A stretch of DNA of 64,000 bases from Elysia chlorotica (GCA_003991915.1 RQTK01000030.1:797651-861650); one strand, 5' to 3'. Shown: positions 1-14,700, counted from the first letter of the stretch. Numbers and translations are program-made. The notes: generated by a model not told the origin, from the letters alone.

Positions 1-404
1 GAGAAATATTCATCTTGTAATTCAAATATAAGATATGTGGTACAAAAAACAAGAGCATTTCAAAACAATGAAACAAAATTAAATGTGTTTAATTACTTTA
101 AACTACATAATTTATACATAATTATTATATAAATAAAATAAATATTATGAGAAAATGATTTATGATATTATTACTATTACTACTTTTATACCGAACAATG
201 ATTAATTTTATATCAAATTAATTTTTTAATAATAGGCATTTAATAATAGCCTATTTCCCAAAGGCGGGGGGGGAAATGAGTGAAACCTCATCAACTGCAG
301 TTGTTTCCAGATGTGTTGCGTTATAAGCAGAGTAGATTTTTTTGGTTTGCTTAGATCGGTTGTTTTCTGAATGTACATTGTCAGCAGCTGGGCTATGTTG
401 CGTT

Positions 405-456
405 TGGGTCCCAAGACTAACATCTGACAATTTTATGGGTTGCCGCACAGAAGTGA
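405..456 (-). mobile_element. SINE fragment
   Basis: A short piece of the window's main SINE family (tail part: 'tctgacaattttat' followed by the 'gccgcaca' block). It lies downstream of the last readable RNF123 exon. I see no coding sequence in positions 1-637, so the RING exon of RNF123 should lie to the left of this window. Confidence 0.5.
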
Positions 457-637
457 ACCCCTCTGTATTTAAGACAGCCTAAAAATTCATTAATTTTTAT
501 ATGAAGTGTATGATTATCATTGACTGTAAGGTAAACAAAAAGGAAAAGGAACCTCGGAAAATGAGGAAAAGACCCCTCTGTATTTAGTTGGATAAAGATG
601 ATAAGAATTTTCCAAGCATTATGTCACAAACGCGTAC

Positions 638-729
638 CTCCTCTGTGGCTGTGAGTGCCACTCGCTGCTGAGTCAGGAAGCTCAACAGTTTCTCCACATC
701 CTCCATCTCCTCCGCACTGATCTCCTCAA
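638..729 (-). CDS. RNF123: RNF123 exon (pre-RING segment), last one in window
   Basis: Reads [18 protein letters not shown] and continues to TATEE, matching the segment just before the RING finger in the family. Acceptor CCCCAG, donor GTACGC. It starts with 2 bases of a split codon and ends in phase 0. The next (RING) exon should be left of this window. Confidence 0.9.
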
Positions 730-3258
730 CTGGGGACGACGCGACAAAAAGGTAAAGTAAGGTAAAGTATCTTTACGTAAGGTAAGGTAAAAAAAGGTAT
801 TGTAAACTTTATTTATCCAGTTCGGAAATAAAAACAAACGTTCTCTTTGACTAGAATTGACAAGGTAATAAGGTTAAAAAAGGTAAATTAAATGTATTCA
901 TCCTATAGAGGATTTGTTTTTGGGAGGTTGGGCATTGTCAACATAGACGGATTCATTTCACATATAAATCACTTTAAATACACAAGTAAATTATTCTTAA
1001 TGGTATCTTAAACATAAAAAAGAAAGATTGAAAGAAAGAAAGGCAATAAAAACTGACAAAAGCTATTCTCCTTGACTGGGAATGGTAGATCAATACAGGA
1101 TAAAATTGACAGTGACAAAAAAGTCCACATGATTAAGTACAAAAAAAGTATGAAAGTTAAAAAGAGCTCAGAAATTAAAATTAAAAAGTAACATAATGTT
1201 GAAATGGAACTTTGAGGTGATGCAATGTAAACAATGAAAATCTAAAAATGTTTCTCAAAACTATCCGAGGGGGCTGTTCAAATGATAACTGTTAAGAAGT
1301 TGAAAAAAAGAAAATGAACACCTTTACTACCCCTGCTGTGGTGATGATCTTAGTTGAGAAGTAACTATTGTATGTACATGATATGCAATTTACCTTAAGG
1401 AATCCCTTGTTTTATCTAAATCCCAATCTAAATTGTCACAGCTTCATTGTGATAAAGGTATATAAGGATATGTCTTCAATATTCTTAATAACTTATAAAG
1501 GCTCAGGGCTAGACTATTTTATCTCTAGAAAATTACAGTGTAAAGCAGTTAAAAAAAAAAATAAGCTAAGGTGAAAAGATTGTATTTATACACAGCGTAA
1601 GAAAAAAAAAATAAACAAAAAACAGCAGCGACATTAAGCATCAAAAGTTGTTAGCTATTTCACCTTTTGCCATCAAGCCACACGATAGTTGTGTGTATTA
1701 ATATTTTATCTTGTGCCGACCCATCTTTGCAATGAATTGGGTACCTTCAATTTCAAACTAATCAAGAATGATCTAAGGCTTTACCTTTTAATTTTATAAA
1801 TTTATAATATTGCTCAAAGTACTGTTCCTACAAGGTAACAAGGTAAAGGCCTTGAACCATGCAACTTAAAGAAAGGGTGGATGGGGCTGATGTTGAGTTA
1901 GTTTAGCGTTCAACAACAGCACTATGTAGGGTATATTGTGGACCGACCCTAAGACTGACAATTTTATGTGCTGCCACACACGAGACAGGGCGGGAATACC
2001 ATGACTCCTGTCTCAGCCGGTCCCATTAAACTGACATTGACCCAACCAGTAAGGGGGCGAAATCGCCAGAACTCGAATCCGCACCTTTTGCATAGAAAGC
2101 CGATGTTCTACCCCAGGGCCGCCACCGTTCCCCCCCCCCCCCCCAGGTGGATGGGGCAGACAGGGACAGTGATAGCGTAAATACTCACTCTTCCACAGCT
2201 CACCCATGCAATAGAGAGACGGTGTAGTGGAACGAACGAGGACTAACTGACTAGCTGAATAGTTACAGTTGCAAAGCTCACATTTTCTAAAGCTGAAGGC
2301 CTTGTCAGGCTTGCCGCGGATGGCCATGTTCTCTCCAAGCACAAACTTGAGGGAGTCCAGGCTGAAGCTGGAGTCAAGCAGGAGTGATCTCGTGGCTTTC
2401 TCTTGGCTGATGTTAAAAAAAAAACAAGAAAAAGAAGCAAAACAAAACCAAAGTTAGTAAATTGTAAAGTTTATAGAGTCATTTCAGAATGCCTAACAGT
2501 ATTTGAAATAACAACCTTTTCTTGGCTGTCACCAATAAAATCAAAGTTGAAAAATCATGAGGTTTATAGTTGTATTTTAAAGTCTTAAAATTGAAAGAAA
2601 AAGATTGCCTGTGGGGTATACTTGATGAATAGCATTGAACTGCACTGTCCTTTATGTTTTTTTCCGTCTTGTATTTAAAACCTCCAATTCTCTAAACCAT
2701 AGACGGACAGACAGACAGAGAGGGTGGGTGCTGAGACTGAGAAAGAGACAGAGAGAGAGAAAGAGAACAAGAGAGAGACAGAGAGAGAAACAGACAGAAA
2801 GAGACAGACAAACAGACAGACAGGCAGAGAGGGAATATGCTGAGAGAGAAAGAGAGACAGAGAGAGAGAAAGAACAAGAGAGAGACAGAGACAGGGAGAG
2901 AAACAGACAGAAAGAGAGGGACAAACAGACAGACAAACAGACAGACAGGCAGAGAGGGAATATGCTGAGAGAGAAAGAGAGAGACAGAGAGAGAAACAGA
3001 CAGAAAGAGAGAGACAGACAGACAGACAATAAAGACAGACAGGCAGAGAGGGAATAATATGCTGAAAGAGAGAGAGAGAGAGAGAAACAGACAGAAAGAG
3101 AGACAGACAGACAGACAGACAAACACCCAGACAGGCAGGGAGGGAATTTGCTAAAGAGAAAGAGAGACAGAGAGAGACAGACAGACAGACTATAAGACAG
3201 ATAGGCTGAGAGGGAATATGCTGAGAGAGAAAGAGAGAGAGAGAGAGAAACAGACAGA

Positions 3259-3309
<51 letters not shown>

Positions 3310-5642
3310 CTATAAGACAAACAGGCATAGAGGGAATATGCTGAGAGAGAAAGAGAGAAAGAGAGAGAGAGAAAGAGAAAGAGAGACAGAGAGAGACAGA
3401 CAGACAGACAAACAGACAGACAGGCAGAGAGGGAATATGCTGAGAGAGAGAGCGAGAGACACACACACAGACATATAGACAGAAGAAGGACCACCTGCTT
3501 CCACCGCATCGAACGATAAGCTGTGCCATGATGCCGACTGTCACGGTGAGGATTGGGTAGAAAGTCACCGTATCTAGGCCTGGTGTGGAATGGTGCGGGG
3601 GAGACAGTTGGCATAGATACATTTCAACATTTCATGACTTGAGATGACATTAAAAAAAAACATTTTATCTGCATTTCTTTTTTTTTAATATTTAGGTAAC
3701 TACTAGAAATGGTTCTTTCTGTAAAAAGAAAAAGAATCATCAAAGCAAAATATGCTGTAAGAGATTGGCAACCTGTTTATGGAACAAAAGAACCATTATG
3801 ATTAACATCAATAGATGAAACATTCAAGTTTTCATTCATTTGATAATTGTGTACCGGTACGTGAATTTAGAACAAAACCAGCTCTATTGGCTGTTTTAGT
3901 TGAGAGTCAAGTTTCATTGTGTGCCTAAATTATAAAGCAAGCTGCTTTCTGTTTTGTCATACATTTTAGTGGAAACTTGAATGGTTACGACACCTTTTCT
4001 GATGATTCTTCTGTTGTTTTTTTTTGTTTTTTTTATTGTGTTTTTCTTTTTCCAATTCACTGCAAACCTAATTGATGGCGAAGTTTAATAACTTCAGCTA
4101 TCAATATTGACTTAAACACTTGTAAGCTTAATCATAACTTAAAAATGCATTTTTTTTAAAACTTTTTTGGGAGTATGTATCTGTTTTTGTTTCGATCTTC
4201 TTTTTTTTTTTTTTTGTTGATTTTCATTTCTAGGGTCAGAAACACCACGTCAGCAATATCAAGGCTTTGCATAAACTAAATATAATATTTTAAGATGGTT
4301 GAATGAAGAATGTAAACTTTCTAGCATGTCCAGAGCAATTGGAACTAATACCATAGTCATTGACTTAACCAACAAGTAGGGGACAAATCCGACATTCAAT
4401 TTGCCCAATCGTCGGCCTTAAACTAGGCAATGAGAAACAGACATTCTGCCACTTGAGCCAGTTCACCCCTCAAGATCAACTACACTAGTTCTCGATTTTT
4501 ATCAGAATCAGATCTAAATCTATACCATCGTATGTCAACTAGATTTATAATATAAAGCTACAGTCTAAATCTACATCTAGATTCACCTTCATTAGATGTA
4601 GTGTCATTTCAGAACGACAGGTTTATTTGGAGCCATGCCTTCCATTGGTAATTTAACGGGGTATACCGCAAATCGTATTTATACAAAAATGATCGAAAAT
4701 CTAGATATCCATAGGGGTAATTAAAATGATCATTATCAAAACAAATTTTTTAACAATTATTCTAATCGATAACGGTGGTATAAGTTTGGCTAGAGTTGCA
4801 TTAGTGGCAGGCAACAGCAATCATCCGTTTGAAATACCAGATCTAGATTAAGCTCAGATCTATGTTCCCGAATCCTGACGACGATATACAAGCAAGAAGA
4901 AAGCTGTGAAGAGAATTAAAGTAATTTAGCCGAGTAACAATTTTTTTTTTTAAGTAGCCAACTTTTCTTGATATTTTAATATACAAAAACCAAAAAGACA
5001 AAAGATCTCGTGCGGTATGTAACATCTTTGAGCAAATGCAATAATGCATCGCCCAACGAGTGTGTGTGTATGTTTGTCTAAGTGAAAGAGTAGCAGCGAT
5101 TGTGGCTAGCCCTACAGAAAACAAAATCGTTTATCTAATCCGTAATCGTGAGAGAGTAAGAACTGTGAAGGGACCGGCGCTTGACGACAGTGAAGATGGT
5201 TTGAAGTCTAAGTAAATCAGTCTAACTGGTCGCCCCAAAACTGGATTCTTGGAAAAAAACTCTCTGACTAGCAGCAATAAACAAAGATATGGGATTCCCG
5301 GATGGACAGATCGCCGGCGGCGGAAGCATAATTGCTACTTTAGTGGTACACCATTTACCGCATTTTTTTTAACCGAAAAGAGCTGCGAGGGAACATTAAA
5401 TCTACATGTTGATTAGAGACACGACATATCCCAGAGCCACTTATCGTAGGGGTTACGTTAAAAGACGTTAATGACACATGTAAAACGTGAATGGGTCCTA
5501 CAGCTGGGCTAAATGAGCTTTATAGCCGAACATGGAAGCAACTAATGGGCGATCTACGGGACACCCGATTTTAAGCTTAATACCATCAAATTACATATTT
5601 TTTCAACCAGATACGGCCGGGTTGGCAGCTATGTAATAATAA

Positions 5643-5706
<64 letters not shown>

Positions 5707-8700
5707 TATAATAACAATAATAATAAACTTCATTTCTGTAGTGATCTACCCCAAACAGGCGTAGGTTCAGATCGCTTTCAACACACAACAACAATATTTT
5801 AAACATATAGAGCAGGACCTTCTTAACAGATCAACTTAACAAGAACTCACCATGAATCGGTAAAGCCACTGTGTTTTCAAATGGCCCCTCTTTCATTGTG
5901 ACCCTCGACATTATTTGGCTAAGAAGCTGAGGAAAACCAATACAGTGAAATTATGTTTAGCTGAACAGGCAGGCGTTTTGTCAGAAAAAGAAAAATAGTT
6001 GCAGTTTACAGATTAACATAAAAAAACAACACATTTTTACTATTTATTTTGTAACGCAGGAATAATGGAATAATTAAAATTGTAATTATAGCTACATTAT
6101 CCTACTTAGAGTATGCTTAGAATTTTCAGAGTTATCTCAGGTGTCAATTCAAGTACAACAGTTTTGTCACAAGTTGTTTTTTTGTGTGTGTTTTTTGGTT
6201 TTGCCTTTTTTTTTTTTTTGGGGGGGGGGGGGGGGGGGAGAGAACTAAGCTTTTTAGCTTTAAAAATGTTTTGTTGTTTTTTGTTGTGGGGGGGGGGGGG
6301 GGGGAGAAGAAACCTGTAATTTTAGCAACATTTATTGACTGTGAAGCTCAAGAATTTCAGGTTAGGGCAGGCATTTTGTCACACAAAATAATAACGGTTG
6401 TAGAGTATCCGTGACCATTTTTTATGAACACAGAAATAAGGAAATTGCAATTCTCACTTAAGACCATTTTGGTGATTTACAAACCACTGTGTTATTGACT
6501 CTTGAGTAAAAGTCTCATAATGATATATGACAATGCAAGTAACTACATGACTTGACGCAAACTTGGATGATCAAATTTCTAAGCTCTATGATTTGGCACA
6601 AACCCCTAACACCTTTCCCTTGATGATCCGAATTTTTCATGATTATACAAAATGACTTCAACCCTCAACACTAGCTTCAATTACTCCAAAACTTCCATAA
6701 TTTGACACAAAACCCAACACCTTTACCTTGATGATCCAAACTTTTTTTTACAACTAAACAAAATGATTTAAAATTAACTTTCATGGTTTGACACAAACCC
6801 TCAACACAAACCTCAACGACCCCTACATTTTCATGATTTTGAATCAAAACTCAACAAAAATCTCAATGACAAAAATGTTCCCAATTGGTCGCAATCCTCA
6901 ATGATTTAACCTCCACCATTTGGCACAAACTTTCAATACATTTACCTTGAGAACCCATAACTTTCACGAGAAAACAAACAAAATTATTTAAATTTCATGG
7001 TTTAACTCCAACCTAAATGCTTTAACTTCCATGATTTGACGCAAACCTCAATAATTTAACCTCCACCATACCACAAATGCTTTTACCTTCATGATTCTCC
7101 AATTAATCAGCGTTATTTAAACTTTCATGGTTTAACACCAACTTGCAGGATATAAATTCCACAATTTTTTATACAAACCTCCATGATTTTAATTCTAAGA
7201 TTTGACAAAAGCTTCAACAATTTGACACCAACTCTCAAAGCCTTCACTTTCATTACCTTAAGTTTTTCATGATTAAAAAAAAAAAAATACAACCCAAAAT
7301 GATTCAACTCCCACGATTTGATACTAATTCCCACTGCATCCACCTTGATGACCCAAAACTTTCATGATTTGACACTAATCTCAATGGTTCGACTTCCACA
7401 ATTTGACACTAATCTCAATGATTTGACTTCCATAATATGACAATACCTTCATCTTGACGGCCCAAAACTTTCATGATTTGACACTAATCTCAATGATTTG
7501 ACTTCCATGATATGACAACACCTTCATCTTGACGGCCCAAAATTTTCATGATTTGACACTAATCTCAATGATTTGACTTCCATGATATGACAACACCTTC
7601 ATCTTGACGGCCCAAAATTTTCATGAATTGACACAAATCTCAATGATTTGACTTCCATGATATGACAACACCTTCATCTTGACGGCCCAAAATCTTCATC
7701 ATGATTGCACACAAGCCCCCATGATCCAAGATTCAACTTTCACACACCAACCTGCATGAGCCTTTTGAGAAAGAGCTCAGCCGAGGGCCTGGACCAATCA
7801 GTGAAGACTTGCGGCGCCACTGTAGCGACCATCTCCAGGACTCTGAGCAGGCAGACGGAAATCTCGAAGCAGGCGGCGCAGATCTTCACCTGCCTCGGCT
7901 CCAGCATCAGCGGCTCCGTCCGGCTTCCCTGGGACTGGATCTGACAGGAGTGGATCATTCAAGACACATGAAGGACATTCCTACAGTGGTGGTTATGTAC
8001 TAAATAAAAAGTATACATCATTATCATTACTATTATTATCATTGTTGTTATTATCATTGTTATTATTATTATTACTATTATTATTATTATTATTATCATC
8101 ATTTTATTACTGTTCTTATTAATGACTATTATTATTAATGTTCTTATTAAGAATATTATTATTAATGTTCTTATTATAGACTATTATTATTAATGTTTTT
8201 ATTAAGACTATTATTATTAATGTTTTTATTAAGACTATTATTATTAATGTTCTTATTATTACTATCTAGCAAGAGGTGCGCACCTGGACAGAGAGTTTGT
8301 GTTGTAAGACGGCCTCAGCAGGCCCTGGTCCACTATGGTTGCGGCCGGACGACTTGCGCTCGGAACAGCCTTGTCCAGCAACTGACGCGGAGATACAAGT
8401 AGAAGAGAGTGAGTATAAATTGTGTTTAACTCAACAGAGCACAGTATCTTGCTAACAATGTGGTTGTTTGTTTGACGACAGCTATAGAGGAAGAGAAAGG
8501 GAGAGAGAGGAACGGGGGATGAGAGAGATAGAGATGGATAGAGAGAAGATGAGATCTAGTCTATGCATTGTTCTGTTAGTTTGTTTTCCTACCTTGTCTG
8601 CCCCTGTTGTGAAGCTCATTCGAGAAATATGTCAATCTGGTAAACAACTTGTTTTTCAGTTTCGGTTTGTTTACAGTCTTATGCTTCTAATCAACTGGAG

Positions 8701-11700
8701 TAATGTCCCTTGTAATCCCGTGCCCTTTAGTACTTTCTAGAAGTATCGAGATTCATGAACAACTCAAATCTTATGGGTTACAAATCGGTATAAAAGGCTT
8801 GTACGTCTGAATGAGTAGTCAGTTGTCAGTCAGTCAGAGAATTTCAGTGAAGCAGTCAGTGAGTCTGAGCCCGTTTGTTATCATTATTTGAGAAGTTGAA
8901 GTGAAAGCTGTCGTGTTACAGTTACAGATTGCTATTGCAGTTGTGGAATTGATCACAGATTGTTATTGCAGTTGTGGATTCATTGCTGTCGAGATTTCAT
9001 TGTAACCTTTTCACTACCCTAGACATGTTTATAGTTAATAAAGTTATTCTTCATTATTTCTACAAGAAAGAGTTGACTTTATTATTTGTGTTTGAGCCAG
9101 TCGATGTTGAATCATTGTCCGAAGCCCCGTTACTACGGTTACAATATATAATTTTATAACTGATAGCTGGGCTCTACAACAGAGACTGTGCATCACCCCA
9201 ACAATCCATGTTACACTGGGGGCTCGTCCGGGATATCTCAAATCATCTTCAGATCGGATGTGGATAAAACTTAATAGTTAATCCAGTGAACAACTAGAAA
9301 GTTCCACTTCGCAATTCGGAAACCATTGTTATTCGGAATCGAGTGTTATTCGGACATTCTTATTCGGAAATAGTGTGGTGTTCCAAAGGATAGTGGTTTT
9401 CCAGGATTGTGTCTTCTTTCCAAGGACAGTAAAATCCTCGAACTGTGTTGTTTTCAAGGTCTGTGATTTCTCAAGGACACTCACAGTAAGCAGTTCTATC
9501 GAGCTTCAACAACAGTGTTTATTGCATTAACAAGTGTCACAACTACAACTATACGTCATCATGTCTGAAGTAGCCACACGACTAGCTTCAGAGGCTGACG
9601 CCATGGAATTGAGAGGGCCTGAAAAGAATCTCTATATCAAAGAAGGCCTAGAAAAGGAACAAGAACGAGAAGAGAAACGACAGCAGCAGGAGTTGGAAGA
9701 GAAGAGACAACAAGAGGAAATAGCAGAGAAAAGAAGGCTGGACAGGTTAGAAAGAGAAGAAAGTCAAGAAGTCCAAAGCCAAACTTACCGTCATTTGTGG
9801 ATTACAAAGACGATTTTGACAATTGGTTGTTACGCTTCGAACGTTTTGCCGAGACGAGTTAGTAGCAACAAGAGTCATGGCCTGCGTACCTATCAGCTTT
9901 ATTGACCGGTTGTGCACCGGATTGTTTCTGCCGCTTGTAAACGGAGGATGCCAAGAACTATGATGCGATCAAGTTGGCCCTACAGAAAAGGTACAACCTG
10001 ATGGAAGATGGCTACCGTTCGATGTTCCGGCAATGCAAGACTGAGGAAGGAGAGAATCCAGGCTCAAGACCTACTTGGAAAGGTGGGTAAAGCTCTCAGA
10101 GACAGAACAGACGTATGATAGCCTTCGTGACTTATTCGTTAGAGAGCAGTTTATGGATGAAATTGGTGAAAAATTGATGTGTCAGACTTTGTCTCCAACT
10201 TGTTGGGTCGGTGTCAGTTTAATGTGACCGGCTGAGACTGGAGCGCAGGTCTGCCCAACTTGTCTCAAGTGTGGCAGCATGTAAAATTGTCAGACATCAG
10301 TCTTGAGGCCCATCCACAATACAGCCTATACAGTGCTGACGTTAGACATTAAGCAACAAAACTAACAAACTAACAAAACTTTGTAGACTTACTCTGCAGA
10401 CTGACGTAGCTGAACTCCGTAGGCTGAGCTTTATGAGGGATCAGGTTGGGCAAGTAACGATAGCGATAGCCGAACCCGCAGCCCTGGGCAATTGGAAACA
10501 ATAGTAAAACAATTTGGAAATTAGAACAGAGGAGTATTCAAATTGAACTTTCATTTCACTATTTATTTCCTGAAGCCCAGAAACATTATTTTTTTGTTAT
10601 TTAAGAATGAGTTAGAAATAAACAAGAGACTTTCCACAAATATATAAACTTTATAGATGAAGTTTGTGGTTTACAGAATAAGTTTGAACAGATGTATCCC
10701 AAGGTGCATGTTCAAATGTAACCTGCTATTAGTTTTACATCACTTAGGTTTCCTGAGAAATTTTATTTGCAGTCAAGGGGAAACGCGTTAAATCAAGAAA
10801 AATAGAAATAAAAAGAAAATCAAAGACGCAAACTGTACAAGTGCAAAACATATGTACCTTCCAGATTCTAACCAAGATCCAGTTGGTGTGGGCCCAGGAC
10901 CGGTTTTCGTACGGAGATATCAACGACTGGATCATCAAGATACGGCTGTGCGAGCATAATAATGAATCTTGATCAACAATTTTTTATGGAGATATTGTAC
11001 TGTGATAGACAAAATAATTTAAATTATTATTTTACAACCATCTCAAACAAAGCAAAATGTACAAGAATAACATTTTTTTTTTTGCTGCCGCATTAAACGC
11101 TTCATACTTTTTTGATGCTCCTAGTGGATTAATTCAGTGAAAATAAAAATGGCTACATTTGTTTATTAAAATAGGCTTTTCCTTTCCCTCCTGATTTGTT
11201 TGAGATGGCTGCAGTACATTATTGATTGTGATTAAGTTTGTATGACCAAAACAAAAAAAAAATGTGCATGTGAAAATGTTTACAGCAACAAGAGAGAGAA
11301 TGCATTTGTGGAAAAAAAAAAACCCAGCAAAACTACCTTCACAATCTAGGAGAGACGAAGCAAACTAAAAGTTAGATCTAGATAAAAAAAAAACTGACAC
11401 AAATATGATAAGAGACCAAAGACACAAGAAAATGCTAATGGCATGGTCCGTATTAATACCTCCACCTTAAATACGCCATCCATTCACCCAGCTATGATAA
11501 AACCAGGTACAAAGATTTCTGTTGCTCTTCTGAGTTTTAAAAAATACCTGAAAATTTTGTTTTACTGATCTCCCTTGATAAAGGACAAAAATCACAGCTA
11601 TCAACTTTTTAGGCTACTTTTCTTGATTATAGGCTATCTTTAGTTGTGGCGATAATCTAGCCTTCATAAGGAGACTGTTTTCAGCTAATGATATATACAG

Positions 11701-14700
11701 AATAAAAAAAATCATATGAAAAAAGACAAGGTTAAGACTAAATTGATGAAGATTCTAGATCCAAACTGTCCCCTCTCTCAGAATATGATCTAGATCTAGA
11801 AGTGAAAAATATTTACTTGGGCCGTGGATACTGGAAATAATGGAATAACTTGCAAGAAATCGTGTTAGGCCAAGAGCTATGACGCATAATTGCATATCTC
11901 AGCCAAAAACAAAAGCAGCTCTTACTTTTCCATGGGCATCTCCTCCAGAATCTTCAATGTGTCTGGGTAGCATGTGAAGCAAGCCAGCGCCTGAACCAGA
12001 GTGTCTTTGAGATCTGGTGGGTTAAGATAGACAATACAGGGACTCTAAAGGTAAGCACCCTTGCATCATTTCTTATTATAGTGAGGGAATAAAAGTGATG
12101 AAATGTCTGTTTATTTGTGCTAGCGAAACTTATTTAACATGATAAAATTGACAAATGTTTTAACACCTTGCAATGGGTTAGCTCAGCAAAATACTGTTAA
12201 AAAACAACAAACAAGCACACATTAACGCACATAATGTCAACATCATGTCCTATTTGTTCGTAAATGAAAACGTATGATTTGCTTACGAGACAAGAATCGA
12301 CAAATCTTTAAATATCACGCATTTGCTCAGTGAAACATTGTGGGGAAAAAAACAGCCAAGCATAAAAACGCACACAATAATTTCAAGACAACCCCCTACT
12401 TATTTTCAAATCATCTGATAACTTACCATTGCTTACAAGACGAGAATCAAAGAAATGGTTGACTAGAAACCTGGCGTACCAGTTCAGTAAGGTGGGTAAT
12501 CCTGTTGGGGAGGAGTGAATGAACACAAATATCAGACGAGAGTTCTTATAATGAGGCAACCAGGGGAATCAGGTCCAAGTTGCTGCAATAAGTTTAGAAG
12601 CTAGAGACTTGTAAACTTAGAAAAATAACTTCATATTGTGCTACAGTTTTGGGGTCAGTATTTTTCTCCTTTCATTTTAGATAATCAATAACAACTGTTT
12701 AATTTCCCTGTTAATTTCGAATCAGATAAAATGAATACCTATAAGCACATTTTTAACCTGAAAATTCAGTTAGATCAATCTCATTTTCACCTTTAAAGTA
12801 GCATATCACTTGCATTATAGGTACCAGTGAATTGTATCTAGTTGAACAAAAATGCTTCAATAGATTAAAGCAGAAAATGTTACCAGAAGCCCATAATTAT
12901 ATATTTCTAGCAGGGAACCCACAAAATTTGTGGGGACTGTAGGATGGACCAAACTAAAGTATTACAGCTAAATTTAAACTGTGCTGAACTAAAACTGTGT
13001 ATCTTCAGGATCTATAACTTTAAGAACTTAATATGTTTGCTTGAAGAAGAGGTTACAGCAAATTAAAGTTGGCTCAATAATGTATAATCAGAATTAATAA
13101 TTAACCATGGATTCTAAGAAAATGGTGCACTGTGCGCATTAAAATTTGCACACGCACTTAGAAAATAAAAAGAATCAATATTTATAGCACTTTCGATCTG
13201 TTTGTTGTTCAAGGAAGGGGAGGACGCAGTAATTGTTGTGTCTGTTTTTTTTTCAAAATACATTTCTAAATTTATTAATTCGTTAATTTTTGTTAAAGAA
13301 TTGATTAGGTGTTTGATGCTATTAGTTTTATGACTCAAAAATTCTCTGGCTCATTTGTAATTTTACTGTAAAATTTGGGACTTTAGGGTGGAGCGGTTTG
13401 GATTTGATCGCATGTGTAAGTTTGAGACGAAGACAATTATATGTTTATATGTTTATTAGATACAGAATTTACTCACCTTTTATGGCATGAAAAGAAGTTG
13501 TGGGGTGCATGTAGTTACGAAGTGCGTTGAAGGCGTTGACCGCCGTCTCGATGTAGAACTCAGGGATGTACTGGAACAGACGGTTGAACTGAGAGGCTTT
13601 TTCCACCGTCTTTAACACTACGCCCAGGAGCCAGGCCAGGTCTGCCTGTTTTGACTGACAGAGTCGCAGAGGACAACAAAATTTCATGGCTCCATTAAAA
13701 AAGAGTCAAAAAGGGAACAAGGCTTAAAGGTAAAGCATTTTTGTTTCTCATAAGAAGTTGCAGAGGACAACAAAATTTCATGGCTTATATTAAAAAGTAG
13801 TCAAAAAGGGAACAAGGCTTAAAGGTAAAGCATTTTTGTTTCCCATAAGAAGTCGCAGAGTACAACAAAATTTCATGGCTTATATTAAAAAGGAGTCAAA
13901 AAGGGAACAAGGCTTAAAGGTAAAGCATTTTTTTTCCCCATAAGATTTTGCAGAGGACAACAAAATTTCATGGCTTATATTAAAAAAGAGTCAAAAAGGG
14001 AACAAGGCTTAAAGGTAAAGCATTTTTGTTTCCCATATGAAAGAGGCTATGGCAGTATGACCGTATGGACAGGAGTAAAAGGAGTAAAAATGTTTTATAT
14101 AGGCTTAAAGATATAGCATTCTTGGTTCCCGTAAGATAGAGGCTATAGCAGTATGATTGTATGATAACAAATGAAAAGAGTAAAAATGTTTTACATCAAT
14201 AAGGGAACAAGGCTGAAAGATATAGCATTGTTGGTTTCCATAAATAGAGGCTGTAGCAGTGTAACAGTATAATAACAACTGAAAAGAGTAAAAGTGTTTC
14301 CGTAGGCTTTGACCTCAACTGCTTGAGACAACTTCGACTAGATTATCCTTTAGCATTGCACAATTAGACTCAACTGGTAGAAAAATTTCTCTGACTTTAC
14401 AATGCACATATTTAAAACTGTTATACTTATTTCTGATACTGATTGTACCTGAAAGGAAATTATAACAAAACAGCTAAAATTACCATATCCATGCCAGAGT
14501 ATGAGAAATTACTAGCGGGACAGCTTGACTCCTTATAAATGTTTCAATGTTAAAAATAACAACAATAATAAAAACCATAACACAATAACAACAAAAATGA
14601 AAACAACAACAGCCATACCAGTTCTCTTTACTCCTGTTTATACTTACAGGAGAGTAGATGACTTTCTCGACCCACACCATCTGTCGAGCTTGTTCAATTA

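Larger units (their letters stand above)
8560..10190 (+). mobile_element. Decayed LTR retrotransposon: 5' LTR, tRNA-Pro primer-binding site, broken gag
   Basis: The putative LTR (start uncertain, about 8560-8610; end about 9215) has a TATAAAA box at 8789 and AATAAA at 9037. Immediately after it, 9217-9234 reads TGGGGGCTCGTCCGGGAT, the classic primer-binding site complementary to the 3' end of tRNA-Pro. A gag-like frame begins at ATG 9561 ([17 protein letters not shown]), has a Glu/Arg/Gln coiled coil, and then breaks by frameshifts and stops. Later fragments ([37 protein letters not shown]) resemble gag of Ty3/gypsy-type elements. No protease, pol or 3' LTR is present; a SINE follows directly. 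It lies antisense to RNF123 in an intron. Confidence 0.8.

Noticed and set aside
2635..3622. Long open frames rich in Arg/Glu or Ser/Leu on both strands
   Set aside because: Produced by GA/GACA simple repeats; the only real coding sequence there is the 85-bp RNF123 exon at 3495-3579.
8193..8402. Plus-strand frame after the ATT repeats ([20 protein letters not shown])
   Set aside because: No recognised domain, no clear splice sites, and the start lies in a microsatellite.
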